Assembly (NCBI RefSeq): GCF_902498825.1
Contig: NZ_LR701459.1
Span: 3,478,564-3,542,563 of the forward strand
DNA length: 64,000 nt
Direction of reading: 5' to 3'
Origin: Rhizobium sp. EC-SD404
Lineage (GTDB): Bacteria > Pseudomonadota > Alphaproteobacteria > Rhizobiales > Rhizobiaceae
The position numbers and the translations under genes were made by a program. Positions 8,531-18,037 of the stretch are shown here, piece after piece (the first letter of the stretch is position 1; each line of letters opens with the position of its first letter). The notes under the pieces were generated by a model. It was not told where the DNA came from and ran no database searches. It worked only from the letters and a program-made list of their open reading frames with translations.

Positions 8531-10051
8531 ATGTTCGGCAAAAGAGGCAAGGACGGATTTCAGCGCCCCCAGGTGCCTGCAGAGCAGATGCCGCCATTGG
8601 CTCCGGAAAGCCTGCGGCCCATCGCCGACGAGCTTGAGCTGACGGGAGCCGAGCCTGCGATCCAGGCTTCGGAAGCACTTCAGGCCAAGGCGCCCCCGCC
8701 CCCGCCGGTGCTCGAAACCCGTACCAAGTCCGCACCACCACCGCCGGCGCCGGAGCGTAAGCGCCCGCGCAAGACGGAAACCTATTACGACACCAAGAGT
8801 CAGGTCTTCGCGGCGCTGATCGACACGATCGATCTGTCGCAGCTTGCCAAGCTCGATGCCGAGAGCGCGCGCGAAGAAATCCGCGACATCGTCAACGACA
8901 TCATCACGATCAAGAATTTCGCGATGTCGATCTCCGAGCAGGAAGAGCTGCTCGAGGATATCTGCAACGACGTTTTGGGCTACGGTCCGCTCGAGCCGCT
9001 GCTTGCCCGCGACGACATCGCCGACATCATGGTGAACGGCGCCGGACAGACCTTCATCGAAGTGGCGGGAAAGGTCGAGGAATCGGAGATCCGGTTCCGC
9101 GACAACTCGCAGCTTCTGTCGATCTGCCAGCGCATCGTCAGCCAGGTCGGCCGACGCGTCGACGAAAGCTCACCGATCTGCGATGCGCGTCTTCCCGACG
9201 GCAGCCGCGTCAACGTCATCGCACCGCCGCTTGCCATCGACGGCACCGCGCTTACCATCCGTAAGTTCAAGAAGGACAAGCTGACGCTCGATCAGCTGGT
9301 CAAATACGGGACGATCACGCCGGAAGGCGCGACGATCCTGCAGATCATCGGCCGCGTTCGCTGCAACATCGTCATCTCCGGCGGTACCGGCTCGGGCAAG
9401 ACGACGCTTCTGAATTGCCTGACGCGCTATATCGACAAGACCGAGCGCATCATCACCTGCGAAGACTCCGCCGAATTGCAGCTGCAGCAGCCGCATGTGG
9501 TGCGCCTCGAGACCCGCCCGCCGAATATCGAAGGCGAAGGCGAGGTCACGATGCGCGACCTCGTCAAGAACTGTCTGCGTATGCGCCCCGAGCGGATCAT
9601 CGTCGGCGAAGTCCGCGGCCCGGAAGTGTTCGACCTTCTGCAGGCGATGAATACCGGCCATGACGGCTCCATGGGTACGATCCACGCCAACACGCCGCGC
9701 GAATGCTTGGCACGTATGGAATCGATGATTGCCATGGGCGGCTATACGCTTCCCGCAAAGACGGTGCGCGAGATGATCGTCGGCTCGGTCGACGTCATCA
9801 TCCAGGCCTCGCGCCTTCGCGATGGAACGCGTCGCATCACCCACATCACCGAAGTTATCGGCATGGAAGGCGATGTCGTCATCACTCAGGACCTGGTGAA
9901 GTTCTCCATGGATGGGGAAGACGCCAACGGCCGCATCATCGGCGCGCACAAGTCGACCGGCATCGGCCGTCCGCACTTTTGGGATCGCGCCCGTTATTAC
10001 AACGAGGAAAAGCGCCTCGCCGCCGCCCTGGATGCGATGGAACGGGAATAG
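8531..10051 (+). CDS. cpaF: CpaF/TadA secretion ATPase
   Basis: 506 residues. A Pro-rich N-terminus of about 85 residues precedes the type II/IV secretion ATPase fold. Walker A is [14 protein letters not shown] (about residues 281-294), Walker B-like is [12 protein letters not shown] and the His-box region is [13 protein letters not shown]. It is the hexameric cytoplasmic motor that drives both pilus extension and retraction with the TadB/TadC platform. The gene is 15 bases upstream of tadB. Confidence 0.96.
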   Translation: MFGKRGKDGFQRPQVPAEQMPPLAPESLRPIADELELTGAEPAIQASEALQAKAPPPPPVLETRTKSAPPPPAPERKRPRKTETYYDTKSQVFAALIDTIDLSQLAKLDAESAREEIRDIVNDIITIKNFAMSISEQEELLEDICNDVLGYGPLEPLLARDDIADIMVNGAGQTFIEVAGKVEESEIRFRDNSQLLSICQRIVSQVGRRVDESSPICDARLPDGSRVNVIAPPLAIDGTALTIRKFKKDKLTLDQLVKYGTITPEGATILQIIGRVRCNIVISGGTGSGKTTLLNCLTRYIDKTERIITCEDSAELQLQQPHVVRLETRPPNIEGEGEVTMRDLVKNCLRMRPERIIVGEVRGPEVFDLLQAMNTGHDGSMGTIHANTPRECLARMESMIAMGGYTLPAKTVREMIVGSVDVIIQASRLRDGTRRITHITEVIGMEGDVVITQDLVKFSMDGEDANGRIIGAHKSTGIGRPHFWDRARYYNEEKRLAAALDAMERE

Positions 10052-10066
10052 AGGAAGGCGACGCTC

Positions 10067-11080
10067 GTGTTCGGTTTAGACCCGCAAGTTGTTCTCATCG
10101 TCCTGCTCGTCGCAGTGGCCGCAGCGGGGCTCGCCTATGGCGCGCTTTACTCGCGCTTCGAGAACGAGAAGAAGGCGCAGGTCCGGCTGAAGCGCGTGCG
10201 CGCGGCTGAAACGGACCTGAACGCCGTGCGTGTCGCGCGTGACCGCGTCAACGAAGCTTCGCGCCGCCGCAAGACGATCGAGAATTCGCTGAAGGATCTC
10301 GAAGACAAGCAGAAAGAGAACCAGAAGACTTCCAAGTCTCCGCCTCTCAAGGTGCTTCTGATTCAGGCGGGTCTCTCCATCACCCCGCGCCAGTTCTACT
10401 TGATGAGCGCCGGGCTCGGAGCCCTGCTCGGGTTCATCACGTTTGTGGTCGGAATGCCGCTTCTTGTAGTCGCAGGAGTGGCGTTCGCTGCTGGTTTCGG
10501 CGTGCCACGGTGGATCGTCGGCTACATTCGCTCAAAGCGCATGAAGGCCTTTCTCAACGAATTTCCCAATGCGCTCGACGTCATGGTGCGCTCGATCAAG
10601 TCCGGTCTGCCGCTCAACGACGCGATCCGCTTGATCGCGGCGGAAGGCCAGGAGCCGGTCAAGAGCGAGTTCCGCCGGATTGTCGAAGCCCAGCAGCTCG
10701 GCATGTCTGTACCGGACGCCGTCGCACGGCTCTACAACAGCGTACCGCTGCCCGAGGCGAGCTTCTTCGCCATCGTCATTTCGATCCAGGCCCAGGCCGG
10801 CGGCAACCTCTCCGAAGCGCTCGGCAATCTTTCGAAGGTGCTTCGCGACCGCCGCAAGATGAAGGCGAAGGTCCAGGCGCTTTCGATGGAAGCGAAGGCG
10901 TCGGCGGCCATCATCGGCGCCCTGCCCTTCATCGTCGCATTTCTCGTCTACCTGACGTCGCCGGACTACATGATCGTCTTGTTCACCGATGCGCGCGGTC
11001 AGTTCATCATCGGTGTATCGGCCGTATGGATGAGCATCGGCATTCTCGTCATGCACAACATGATCAATTTCGAAGTCTGA
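10067..11080 (+). CDS. tadB: Tad inner-membrane platform protein TadB
   Basis: 337 residues from GTG 10067 behind GAGGAAGGCG. There is one N-terminal membrane segment, a charged cytoplasmic linker (about 30-85), paired membrane segments near 125-160 and a type II secretion F domain (about 170-300) with the family block FPNALDVMVRSIKSGLPLND. With TadC it forms the inner-membrane platform turned by CpaF. Confidence 0.94.
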   Translation: MFGLDPQVVLIVLLVAVAAAGLAYGALYSRFENEKKAQVRLKRVRAAETDLNAVRVARDRVNEASRRRKTIENSLKDLEDKQKENQKTSKSPPLKVLLIQAGLSITPRQFYLMSAGLGALLGFITFVVGMPLLVVAGVAFAAGFGVPRWIVGYIRSKRMKAFLNEFPNALDVMVRSIKSGLPLNDAIRLIAAEGQEPVKSEFRRIVEAQQLGMSVPDAVARLYNSVPLPEASFFAIVISIQAQAGGNLSEALGNLSKVLRDRRKMKAKVQALSMEAKASAAIIGALPFIVAFLVYLTSPDYMIVLFTDARGQFIIGVSAVWMSIGILVMHNMINFEV

Positions 11081-11098
11081 GCCGGGGCGGGCAACACG

Positions 11099-12082
11099 AT
11101 GTTCACGACCATCATCAACACGGCGACCCAACCGAGCTTCGTGCTCGCAGTGCTGGTCTCGATCTCGGTGTTCGCGACGCTCATCACGTTCGTGATGCCC
11201 TATTTCGAGCGCGGCGACCTCAACCAGCGCATGAAGGCAGTGGCCGTCGAGCGCGATGAAATTCGTGCGCGGGAACGCGCCCGGCTCAATGCGGAGCAGA
11301 ACCGTCGCGGGTCGCTACGCCAGGAAAACAACTCGTCGCTCCGCCAGATCGTCGAAAAGCTGAACCTGCGCAAGGCGCTCGTCGATGACAACACGGTCGC
11401 GAAACTTCGCTCCGCCGGCTACCGCAGTCCCAATGCGCTCAACCGGTTCCTCTTCGCGCGCTTCGCTCTGCCCTTCTTCTTTCTGGCCGGCGCCGTCTTC
11501 TATGTGATGTTCATGGGCGGGCTTGCCGAACAGCCCTTCACGATCAAGCTCCTGTTCTGCATGGTCGTCGCCTATGCCGGCTTCTATGCGCCGAACATCT
11601 ACGTCACCAACAATGCAAACAAGCGGCAGAAATCCATTCGCCTCGCCTGGCCCGATGCGCTCGATCTGACGCTGATCTGCGTGGAATCCGGCGTCTCGAT
11701 CGAAGCGGCGCTCCGCCGCGTAGCCGATGAGATCGCATCCCAATCGACGGCTCTGGCCGAGGAACTCGTTCTCACGACGGCCGAGCTTTCCTATCTGCAA
11801 GAGCGCCGTCAGGCGTATGAGAACCTCGGCAACCGGACCGGCCTCGAAAGCGTCAGATCCGTCAGCCAGGCACTGATCCAGGCCGAGCGTTACGGCACGC
11901 CGATCGCCCAGGCGCTGCGCGTTCTTGCTCAGGAAAGCCGGGACCACCGCATGATGGAAGCCGAGAAGAAGGCCGCAGCCTTGCCGCCGAAGCTCACCGT
12001 ACCGATGATCCTGTTCTTCCTGCCGGTTCTCTTCGGCGTCATCCTCGGCCCCGCCATCATCGGCGTCATGGACACGTTCTAA
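11099..12082 (+). CDS. tadC: Tad inner-membrane platform protein TadC
   Basis: 327 residues, with the same architecture as TadB: an N-terminal membrane segment, a charged linker, membrane segments around 120-165 and a T2SSF domain (about 185-310) with WPDALDLTLICVESGVSIEA. It is the second platform component and the last gene of the plus-strand operon; a TPR gene (tadD) that often follows is absent, since the next gene converges from the other strand. Confidence 0.94.
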   Translation: MFTTIINTATQPSFVLAVLVSISVFATLITFVMPYFERGDLNQRMKAVAVERDEIRARERARLNAEQNRRGSLRQENNSSLRQIVEKLNLRKALVDDNTVAKLRSAGYRSPNALNRFLFARFALPFFFLAGAVFYVMFMGGLAEQPFTIKLLFCMVVAYAGFYAPNIYVTNNANKRQKSIRLAWPDALDLTLICVESGVSIEAALRRVADEIASQSTALAEELVLTTAELSYLQERRQAYENLGNRTGLESVRSVSQALIQAERYGTPIAQALRVLAQESRDHRMMEAEKKAAALPPKLTVPMILFFLPVLFGVILGPAIIGVMDTF

Positions 12083-12087
12083 GAACG

Positions 12088-12387
12088 CTAGCCCGACGTC
12101 CGGTCGGAATGGCCGAGATCGCGCTCGGGAAACGCCGCATCCCGCACACGCTGCTTCAGCACCTTGGCTTCGGGAAAGCCGCCGTCGCGCTTGCGCTCCC
12201 AGACGAGTTCATCGCCGACCCTGATCTCGAAGACGCCGCCAGTCCCGGGCTCGAGCGCTACCGCCTCCAGTTCCTGACCGAATGTCTGCAGCAGTTCCTG
12301 AGCCAACCATGCCGAGCGCAGAAGCCAGTTGCACTGCGTGCAATAGCGGATGGAGATCGTCGGTTTGGATGTGTGCTCGCCGCTCAC
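12088..12387 (-). CDS. SelT/SelW/SelH (Rdx) family protein
   Basis: 99 residues of thioredoxin-like Rdx type. The CxxC redox motif is in IRYCTQCNWLLR (residues 13-24), followed by the usual EVALxPGTGGxFEIxVG-like block (VALEPGTGGVFEI). Bacterial members use Cys in place of selenocysteine; the exact substrate is unknown. It is the last gene of the sugar operon, overlapping the upstream AGE-epimerase gene by 4 bases, so translational coupling is likely. Confidence 0.85.
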   Translation of the reverse strand: MSGEHTSKPTISIRYCTQCNWLLRSAWLAQELLQTFGQELEAVALEPGTGGVFEIRVGDELVWERKRDGGFPEAKVLKQRVRDAAFPERDLGHSDRTSG

Positions 12388-13568
12388 ATCGACCTCGCAC
12401 CGGCGATCTCGCCGAGCCTGTCTTCGAACTCATAGATCGCGCAGGCGATGTGATAGAAGCTGCTCGCCGGCGCCGGCTCGTCGACGAACGAGCCATCGGC
12501 CCGCATCTTGTCAAACCATAGGCCGCTGACCGGGGTCTCCAGGAACCGCCTGAGCGCAGATGCGGCCCGCGCTGCCGAGGCAAGATAGCGTTCGCGCTCG
12601 CGACCCGAGCACATGGCGGCCAGCAGGCTCGCAGCCTTCAGCCATTCCGTCTGCGCCCAAAGACGTGCGATGGGGTCGACCACGCCGAACGCGTCGTCCA
12701 ACGCCATGAAGGCAACGCCGCGCGTGTCCACGCCGTGCGTTTCTCCGATGTCGAAAAGCCGGGCCGCATAGGCGACATGGCGATCCTCTGCGACACCGCC
12801 GCGGGCGTGGCGGGCAAGCAACCAGGCCCACTCGAACTGATGGCCCGGCTCGACGATCCGGCCCGTCTCATCCGGCATCGGCAACCAGTCTCTGCCGAAG
12901 AATTCCCGCAGCGCGCCGGTCTCGGCATTAATGAAACGGCGGGTCGCGAGTGATGCGATCTCATCCGCGAGCGCGGCGAATGCGCCTGTGTCCACATCGG
13001 GCACTGCCGTCCAGACCTGCGCGGCCTCGAAGAGATGCATGTGCGGATTGGACTTGAGCGGCGCCGTCGGCGGCTCGCTTTCCTCAAACCCGGCAATCGG
13101 ATGGGAAAACCGCGCCTTCAAACGCGACAGGAGCGCCACCGCCTCATGATGCAGTGCGCCACGCTTTTCCAGGAACACCTTAGCCGCCGAAGCCAGCGCA
13201 AGGAGAACGAAGGCATGGTTATAGAGATCGAACCGATCGTCGATCAGACCGTCGGGTCCGGCAACATTTCCGTAAAGGCCATCGCCGCGCCGATAGACGG
13301 TTGTCAGCCGATCGAGCGCCTGTTCCACCGGCGAGCGCCAATCGCCGTTCCAGTGATGCAGCCCTGCTTCGGCATAGACGTAAATCTGCCGTGGCACCAC
13401 GCGTGCGCGCACCGGTTCGCTCACCGCATTGCCGGAATGGTCCATCCGTTCAACGAAGCCCCAATCGGGGTCGACGCCGCGATCCGCCCAAAGCGGCAGG
13501 GCGTCCTCGTCCAGCCACCGCCGCAGGGCACGCGCGTGGGCTTGTGCATTGCCAAGTTCGCCGCTCAT
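12384..13568 (-). CDS. AGE-family sugar epimerase/isomerase
   Basis: 394 residues, the usual size for the N-acylglucosamine 2-epimerase / mannose isomerase superfamily with an (alpha/alpha)6 barrel. Family features include NPHMHLFEAAQVW and GHQFEWAWLLARH (the His residues of the active site) and AQTEWLKAASLLA. It probably epimerises or isomerises the sugar brought in by the adjacent transporter, such as mannose to fructose or a 2-epimerisation. Both ends overlap neighbouring genes by 4 bases, indicating an operon. The exact substrate cannot be read from the sequence. Confidence 0.88.
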   Translation of the reverse strand: MSGELGNAQAHARALRRWLDEDALPLWADRGVDPDWGFVERMDHSGNAVSEPVRARVVPRQIYVYAEAGLHHWNGDWRSPVEQALDRLTTVYRRGDGLYGNVAGPDGLIDDRFDLYNHAFVLLALASAAKVFLEKRGALHHEAVALLSRLKARFSHPIAGFEESEPPTAPLKSNPHMHLFEAAQVWTAVPDVDTGAFAALADEIASLATRRFINAETGALREFFGRDWLPMPDETGRIVEPGHQFEWAWLLARHARGGVAEDRHVAYAARLFDIGETHGVDTRGVAFMALDDAFGVVDPIARLWAQTEWLKAASLLAAMCSGRERERYLASAARAASALRRFLETPVSGLWFDKMRADGSFVDEPAPASSFYHIACAIYEFEDRLGEIAGARSM

Positions 13569-14059
13569 GCGAAAGCGAGCTCCTCGACGCTTTTGCCGAT
13601 AAGCGCTGCCAGTGCCACAACAACCATGGCGTGATCGTCGCGCTGCGGCAGGCCCGAAACGGTAACGGTCCCGATCATACCAGCACCTTGAATGCGGATC
13701 GGGAAGCTGCCGCCATGGGCCGCATAGTCCGCATCGGCAAGCGCATATTTCCCGTCGAGCGTCGCCTCCGCCCGCTTCAGCCCGAGACCGACGGCATAGC
13801 TCGCCCGCTGAAAATGAAGGGCCACGTTGCGCTTGCGCCGGATCCAGTTGGCGTTATCGAGCGTCGCCCCGCCAACGACGGTGTGGAACAGGCACTGGCC
13901 GGCGATCGTGATGTCGATCGCAACCGAGACGTCCGCCTGCTTTGCGGCATCGCGCAGAAGCGTGCCCAGCTTGAAGGCCTGATCCGCATCGAAGGTCGCA
14001 AAAACGAGCGCGTCTTCCTGCTCGGCGATCTTTCTCAGATCGGCTTCGATATCCTGCAT
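13565..14059 (-). CDS. UPF0303 / heme-degrading-domain family protein
   Basis: 164 residues matching the GlcG/HbpS-like fold of the UPF0303 family, with the conserved stretches NWIRRKRNVALHFQRAS and AHGGSFPIRIQGAGMIGTVTVSGL. The biochemical role is poorly known; the family name comes from heme-binding relatives. Within sugar operons such proteins recur without a proven function. It overlaps the downstream AGE gene by 4 bases and lies 17 bases downstream of the ROK kinase. Confidence 0.85.
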   Translation of the reverse strand: MQDIEADLRKIAEQEDALVFATFDADQAFKLGTLLRDAAKQADVSVAIDITIAGQCLFHTVVGGATLDNANWIRRKRNVALHFQRASYAVGLGLKRAEATLDGKYALADADYAAHGGSFPIRIQGAGMIGTVTVSGLPQRDDHAMVVVALAALIGKSVEELAFA

Positions 14060-14076
14060 GGTGGGTCCTTCGCGAT

Positions 14077-14988
14077 TCAGGCGCTTGTCGCGCTATCCTT
14101 CCACAGCCAGGCGGCGCCGCGAACCCCCGAACTGTCGCCATGCACCGCCTTGCGGATCGGAGTCTCGAAGCCGTCGCCGAAGATGTAGGTCTCGATCAGC
14201 GGCGGCAGGTCGGCATAGAGTTCGTCGACATTGGACATGCCGCCGCCAAGCACGAAGACATCGGGATCGACGACGTTGACCAGCAGCGCAAGACTACGGG
14301 CGAGACGATCCGCAAAACGGCGGTAGACACCATCCGCCACCGCATCGCCGGCACGCTTGTCGGCGAGAATGTCGCGGCCGCGTTTTGCCCGGCCGGTCGT
14401 CAGGCGGTAGTCGAGTTCGAGCCCGGTGCCGGACGCATACATTTCCTGGCAGCCGGTCTTGCCGCACCAGCAGGTGTGGCCCGGATATTCGTCCGGCCGC
14501 ATCCACGGCAGCGGATAGTGGCCGATTTCGCCGGCGAAACCCTGAAACCCCGCATGGACGCGCCCGTCGATGACGAGACCGCCACCGTGGCCGGTGCCGA
14601 TGATGATGCCGAAGACCACATGGGCGCCCTCGCCTGCCCCATCCACCGCCTCCGATACGGCAAAGCAATTGCCGTCATTGGTGATGCGCACCGGGCGGTC
14701 GAGCGCGGTTTGGAGGTCCGCGCCGAGCGGCTTGCCGTTCAGGAAGGTCGTGTTGGCGTTGCGGATGAGGCCGGTGCGCGGCGACGGACTGCCTGGAATG
14801 CCGAGACCGACGGTGCCGCGCTCGCCCGTCTCTGCTTCAACATGCGCGACGAGATCGCGCACCGCAGTCACGCAGGCATCGTAGCCGGCGCGCGGCGTGT
14901 CGATGCGATGACGTGCGCGCGTCTCGCCATGGGGCGAGAGCGCGATCACTTCCATCTTGGTGCCGCCCCAATCGATACCGATCAGCAT
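14077..14988 (-). CDS. ROK-family sugar kinase (fructokinase/glucokinase type)
   Basis: 303 residues. The N-terminal phosphate-binding loop is IGIDWGGTKMEV and the catalytic base is Asp105 in RITNDGN. The ROK zinc site is present: His157 in GEIGHYPL with Cys173, Cys175 and Cys180 in CWCGKTGCQEMYASG. No N-terminal winged helix, so it is a kinase rather than a ROK repressor. It would phosphorylate the imported or epimerised hexose. It lies 11 bases downstream of the transporter ATPase gene, in the same operon. Confidence 0.9.
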   Translation of the reverse strand: MLIGIDWGGTKMEVIALSPHGETRARHRIDTPRAGYDACVTAVRDLVAHVEAETGERGTVGLGIPGSPSPRTGLIRNANTTFLNGKPLGADLQTALDRPVRITNDGNCFAVSEAVDGAGEGAHVVFGIIIGTGHGGGLVIDGRVHAGFQGFAGEIGHYPLPWMRPDEYPGHTCWCGKTGCQEMYASGTGLELDYRLTTGRAKRGRDILADKRAGDAVADGVYRRFADRLARSLALLVNVVDPDVFVLGGGMSNVDELYADLPPLIETYIFGDGFETPIRKAVHGDSSGVRGAAWLWKDSATSA

Positions 14989-14999
14989 TGTCTCACCGG

Positions 15000-16118
15000 T
15001 CAGGCGAGGCGCTGGGTCGTCTTGGGATCGAACACGACAGCCTTGTCCAGATTGAAGGCGAACTGGAATGTCTCGCCGGCGCGCGCATCGACATCGGAGC
15101 GCACGCGGGCGGTGATCTCCTTGCCGGCGATCTTGGTCACGACGAAGGTGTCGGAGCCGGTCGGCTCGACGAGATCGACAAGCGCATCGACGAAGCTCAC
15201 GGAATTCGCTTCGGGATCCGTCAGGCCGCGATCGGTGATCGCCTCGGGGCGGATGCCCAGAATGACGCCCTGGCCGTCGACGAACTTGGTTTCGCGGACC
15301 GAGCTCGGCATCGCGAGACGGATCGGACCGTCGCTGCCGCTCCCGGCGAATTCGATCGCCTGCTCGGTGCCATTGGTGACGACCTTGCCTTCCAGCAGGT
15401 TCATCGCGGGCGAACCCATGAAGTCGGCGACGAACAAATTGGCCGGGCGGCGGTAGATTTCCTCAGGCGAACCCACCTGCTGGACGATGCCTTCCTTGAG
15501 CACGGCGATCTTGGTCGCCATGGTCATCGCCTCGATCTGGTCGTGAGTCACATAGACGATCGTGGCACCGGTATCGCGGTGCAGGCGCTTGATCTCGGCC
15601 CGCATTTCCACGCGCAGCTTCGCGTCGAGGTTCGACAACGGTTCGTCGAACAGAAATACGCGCGGCTTGCGCACGAGCGCGCGGCCCATGGCAACGCGCT
15701 GGCGCTGGCCACCGGAGAGCTGGCTCGGACGTCGCTTCAGGAGATGCTCGATCTGCAGCGTCTTCGCCGCCGCCTTCACCGCTTCCTCGCGTTCGGGTTT
15801 CGGCACGCCGCGCATTTCGAGCGCGAAGGCGATGTTTCCCTCCACCGTCATGTTCGGGTAGAGCGCGTAGGATTGGAACACCATCGCGATATCGCGCTTG
15901 GACGGGTGCAGGTCGTTGACGATCTCGCCGTCGATGACGATGTCGCCCTTGGTCACGTCGGTCAGGCCGGCCACTGTGTTCAGCAAGGTGGACTTGCCGC
16001 AGCCGGATGGGCCGACGAGGACGAGGAACCCGCCCTTGTCGAGCGTGATGTCGATGCCCTTGAGGATATCGGCACCGGCGATCGTCTTGTAGAGATCGCG
16101 AATTTCAAGAAAGGCCAT
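15000..16118 (-). CDS. ugpC: Sugar ABC transporter ATP-binding protein (MalK/UgpC type)
   Basis: 372 residues. Walker A GPSGCGKST is at 36-44, the Q-loop at FQSYALYPNM (81-90), signature LSGGQRQRVAMGRAL from 134, Walker B VFLFDEPLSNLDA and the H-loop VTHDQIEAM. The C-terminal 120 residues form the OB/TOBE regulatory domain of carbohydrate (CUT1) importers. It energises the two permeases encoded just upstream. The symbol reflects family naming; the ATPase of such systems is often called malK, msmK or ugpC without proof of substrate. Confidence 0.92.
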   Translation of the reverse strand: MAFLEIRDLYKTIAGADILKGIDITLDKGGFLVLVGPSGCGKSTLLNTVAGLTDVTKGDIVIDGEIVNDLHPSKRDIAMVFQSYALYPNMTVEGNIAFALEMRGVPKPEREEAVKAAAKTLQIEHLLKRRPSQLSGGQRQRVAMGRALVRKPRVFLFDEPLSNLDAKLRVEMRAEIKRLHRDTGATIVYVTHDQIEAMTMATKIAVLKEGIVQQVGSPEEIYRRPANLFVADFMGSPAMNLLEGKVVTNGTEQAIEFAGSGSDGPIRLAMPSSVRETKFVDGQGVILGIRPEAITDRGLTDPEANSVSFVDALVDLVEPTGSDTFVVTKIAGKEITARVRSDVDARAGETFQFAFNLDKAVVFDPKTTQRLA

Positions 16119-16122
16119 GGGC

Positions 16123-17004
16123 TTATCCCTTCACCGCGCCGGCCATCAGACCGCGCACGAAATAGCGCCCCGCGACGACATAGACGATCAGCGTCGGCAG
16201 AGCGGCGAACATGGCGGCTGCCATGTCCACATTGTATTCCTTCACGCCCGTCGACGACGAGACGAGGTTGTTCAAGGCGACCGTCATCGGCGCTCCACCG
16301 CCCGAGGCAAAGGAGACCCCGAACAGGAAGTCGTTCCAGATATTGGTGAACTGGTAGATTACCGTCACGACGATGATCGGCCCGGAGCTCGGAAGCAGGA
16401 TGCGCCAGAAGATCTTGAAGAAGCCGGCACCGTCCATCTGGGCCGCCTTGATCAGTTCATCCGGAAACGCCTCATAATAGTTGCGGAAAAACAGCGTCGT
16501 GAAGCCGAGACCGTAGACGACGTGGACCAGCACGAGCCCCGTCGTGGAATTCGACAGGCCGATCAGCCCGAGCACGCGCGCCATCGGGATCAGGACCGCC
16601 TGGAACGGGATGAAGCATGCGAAGAGCATCATGCCGAAGACGAGCTTGTGGCCGGGAAAGCGCCATTTCGTCAACACGTAGCCATTGAGCGCGCCGAGGA
16701 TCGTGGAGATCGCCACGGCCGGAATGACCATCTTGATGGAATTCCAGAAATAGCCGCTGATCCCCGTACAATTGACGCCGACGCACGCGGTGCCCCAGGC
16801 CTTGGCCCAGGCTTCGAATGACGGCTCTTGGGGTAGCGACAGCATGTTGCCCGAACGAATCTCGGCCAGCGGCTTCAGCGACGTGATGATCATCACGAAG
16901 AGCGGCAGCAGGTAGATCAGCGCAAACAGGATCAGGACCGCGTAGATGAAATACCGGGCAAAGCGCGCCGAGCCCGGCGAGACGGACGTGGCAGCCGCGC
17001 TCAT
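16123..17004 (-). CDS. Sugar ABC transporter permease (GtsC-like)
   Basis: 293 residues with six predicted membrane segments and the CUT1 EAA loop EAFPDELIKAAQMDGAGFF contacting the ATPase. The periplasmic loop WGTACVGVNCTGI is like that of the glucose/mannose GtsC permeases. It overlaps the preceding permease gene by 4 bases (start 17004 in the stop region of the gene ending at 17001) and is 4 bases from the ATPase gene. Confidence 0.92.
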   Translation of the reverse strand: MSAAATSVSPGSARFARYFIYAVLILFALIYLLPLFVMIITSLKPLAEIRSGNMLSLPQEPSFEAWAKAWGTACVGVNCTGISGYFWNSIKMVIPAVAISTILGALNGYVLTKWRFPGHKLVFGMMLFACFIPFQAVLIPMARVLGLIGLSNSTTGLVLVHVVYGLGFTTLFFRNYYEAFPDELIKAAQMDGAGFFKIFWRILLPSSGPIIVVTVIYQFTNIWNDFLFGVSFASGGGAPMTVALNNLVSSSTGVKEYNVDMAAAMFAALPTLIVYVVAGRYFVRGLMAGAVKG

Positions 17005-17921
17005 CGCTCACGCTCCCTCAGTTCCGAATAGAGATAGGGGATGATGATGGCGGAGATGCCCATCAGCATCATGACGGCACTTGCCGAGCCAACGGCCATC
17101 TGGCTGCGCGTGAAGGTGTAGGCATACATGAAGGTCGACGGCAGTTCCGTCGCGTTCCCAGGTCCGCCGCCGGTCAATGCAATCACAAGGTCGTAGGACT
17201 TGATCGCCATGTGGGCGAGCACGATGACGGCCGACAGGAAGGCCGGCCGCAACAGTGGAATGATGATCCGGCGATAAATCGCATAGGTGGAAGCGCCATC
17301 GATTTCGGCGGCCTTGATGATTTCGCTGTCGATGCCGCGCAGACCGGCGAGAAACATGGCCATGACGAAGCCGGAGGCCTGCCAGACGCCCGCGATCACG
17401 ACCGTATAGATCGCCATGTCGGTGCTCGTCAGCCAGTCGAACTCGAAACTTTCCCAGCCCCACTGCTTCATGGTGCGCTCGAGCCCGAGGCCCGGATTGA
17501 GGAACCACTTCCACGCCGTACCGGTGACGACAAAGGAAAGCGCCATCGGGTAGAGGAAGATCGGCCTCAGAACGCCTTCACCGCGGATGCGCTGGTCGAG
17601 CAGGATGGCGAGCGTCAGGCCGATCGCGATGCAGAAGAAGATGTAGAGCGAGCCGAAGATCGCCAGGTTCTGCAGCGCCACATACCAATTGGGCTGCGAC
17701 CACAAATTCACATAGGCGCCAAACCCTACCAGTTCATAGACCGGCAGGATGCGCGAATTGGTGAAGGAGAGGTAGAGCGTCCACAGGATGAACCCGTAGA
17801 CGAAGAACAGGATCAGCGCGAAGGAGGGTGCGAGCACCACTTTCGGCAGGATATCGCGGGCCTTGTCGAGGACCCCGGCCCTGTGGCGCACTGGCTCGAC
17901 CGCGTCCACTGTGACGGTCAT
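17001..17921 (-). CDS. Sugar ABC transporter permease (GtsB-like)
   Basis: 306 residues with six membrane segments and the EAA loop RGIDSEIIKAAEIDGASTY. An N-terminal cytoplasmic leader of about 25 residues is present, as in MalF-like CUT1 partners. It pairs with the permease overlapping at 17004. It lies 114 bases downstream of the binding-protein gene; the spacer contains stable hairpins. Confidence 0.92.
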   Translation of the reverse strand: MTVTVDAVEPVRHRAGVLDKARDILPKVVLAPSFALILFFVYGFILWTLYLSFTNSRILPVYELVGFGAYVNLWSQPNWYVALQNLAIFGSLYIFFCIAIGLTLAILLDQRIRGEGVLRPIFLYPMALSFVVTGTAWKWFLNPGLGLERTMKQWGWESFEFDWLTSTDMAIYTVVIAGVWQASGFVMAMFLAGLRGIDSEIIKAAEIDGASTYAIYRRIIIPLLRPAFLSAVIVLAHMAIKSYDLVIALTGGGPGNATELPSTFMYAYTFTRSQMAVGSASAVMMLMGISAIIIPYLYSELRERER

Positions 17922-18001
17922 CTCCGCCCTTTCCCAATTTGTATCGAATTGTTCGGACCCATGGCCCGCATCATCTGCAGGCCATGCGCCTTAGGGTCGT
18001 T

Positions 18002-18037
18002 CGGCGCCGAAGCGCCGATAGCCAAGCCTTATGGCTT
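18002..18037 (-). other. Intra-operon hairpins after the binding-protein gene
   Basis: Two adjacent inverted repeats: CGGCGC (18002-18007) with GCGCCG (18012-18017), which on the transcript strand has a very stable UUCG tetraloop, and AAGCC (18024-18028) with GGCTT (18033-18037). They sit exactly between the binding-protein stop and the permease. Such structures typically protect the upstream mRNA and lower read-through, giving excess binding protein over membrane components. Confidence 0.6.
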
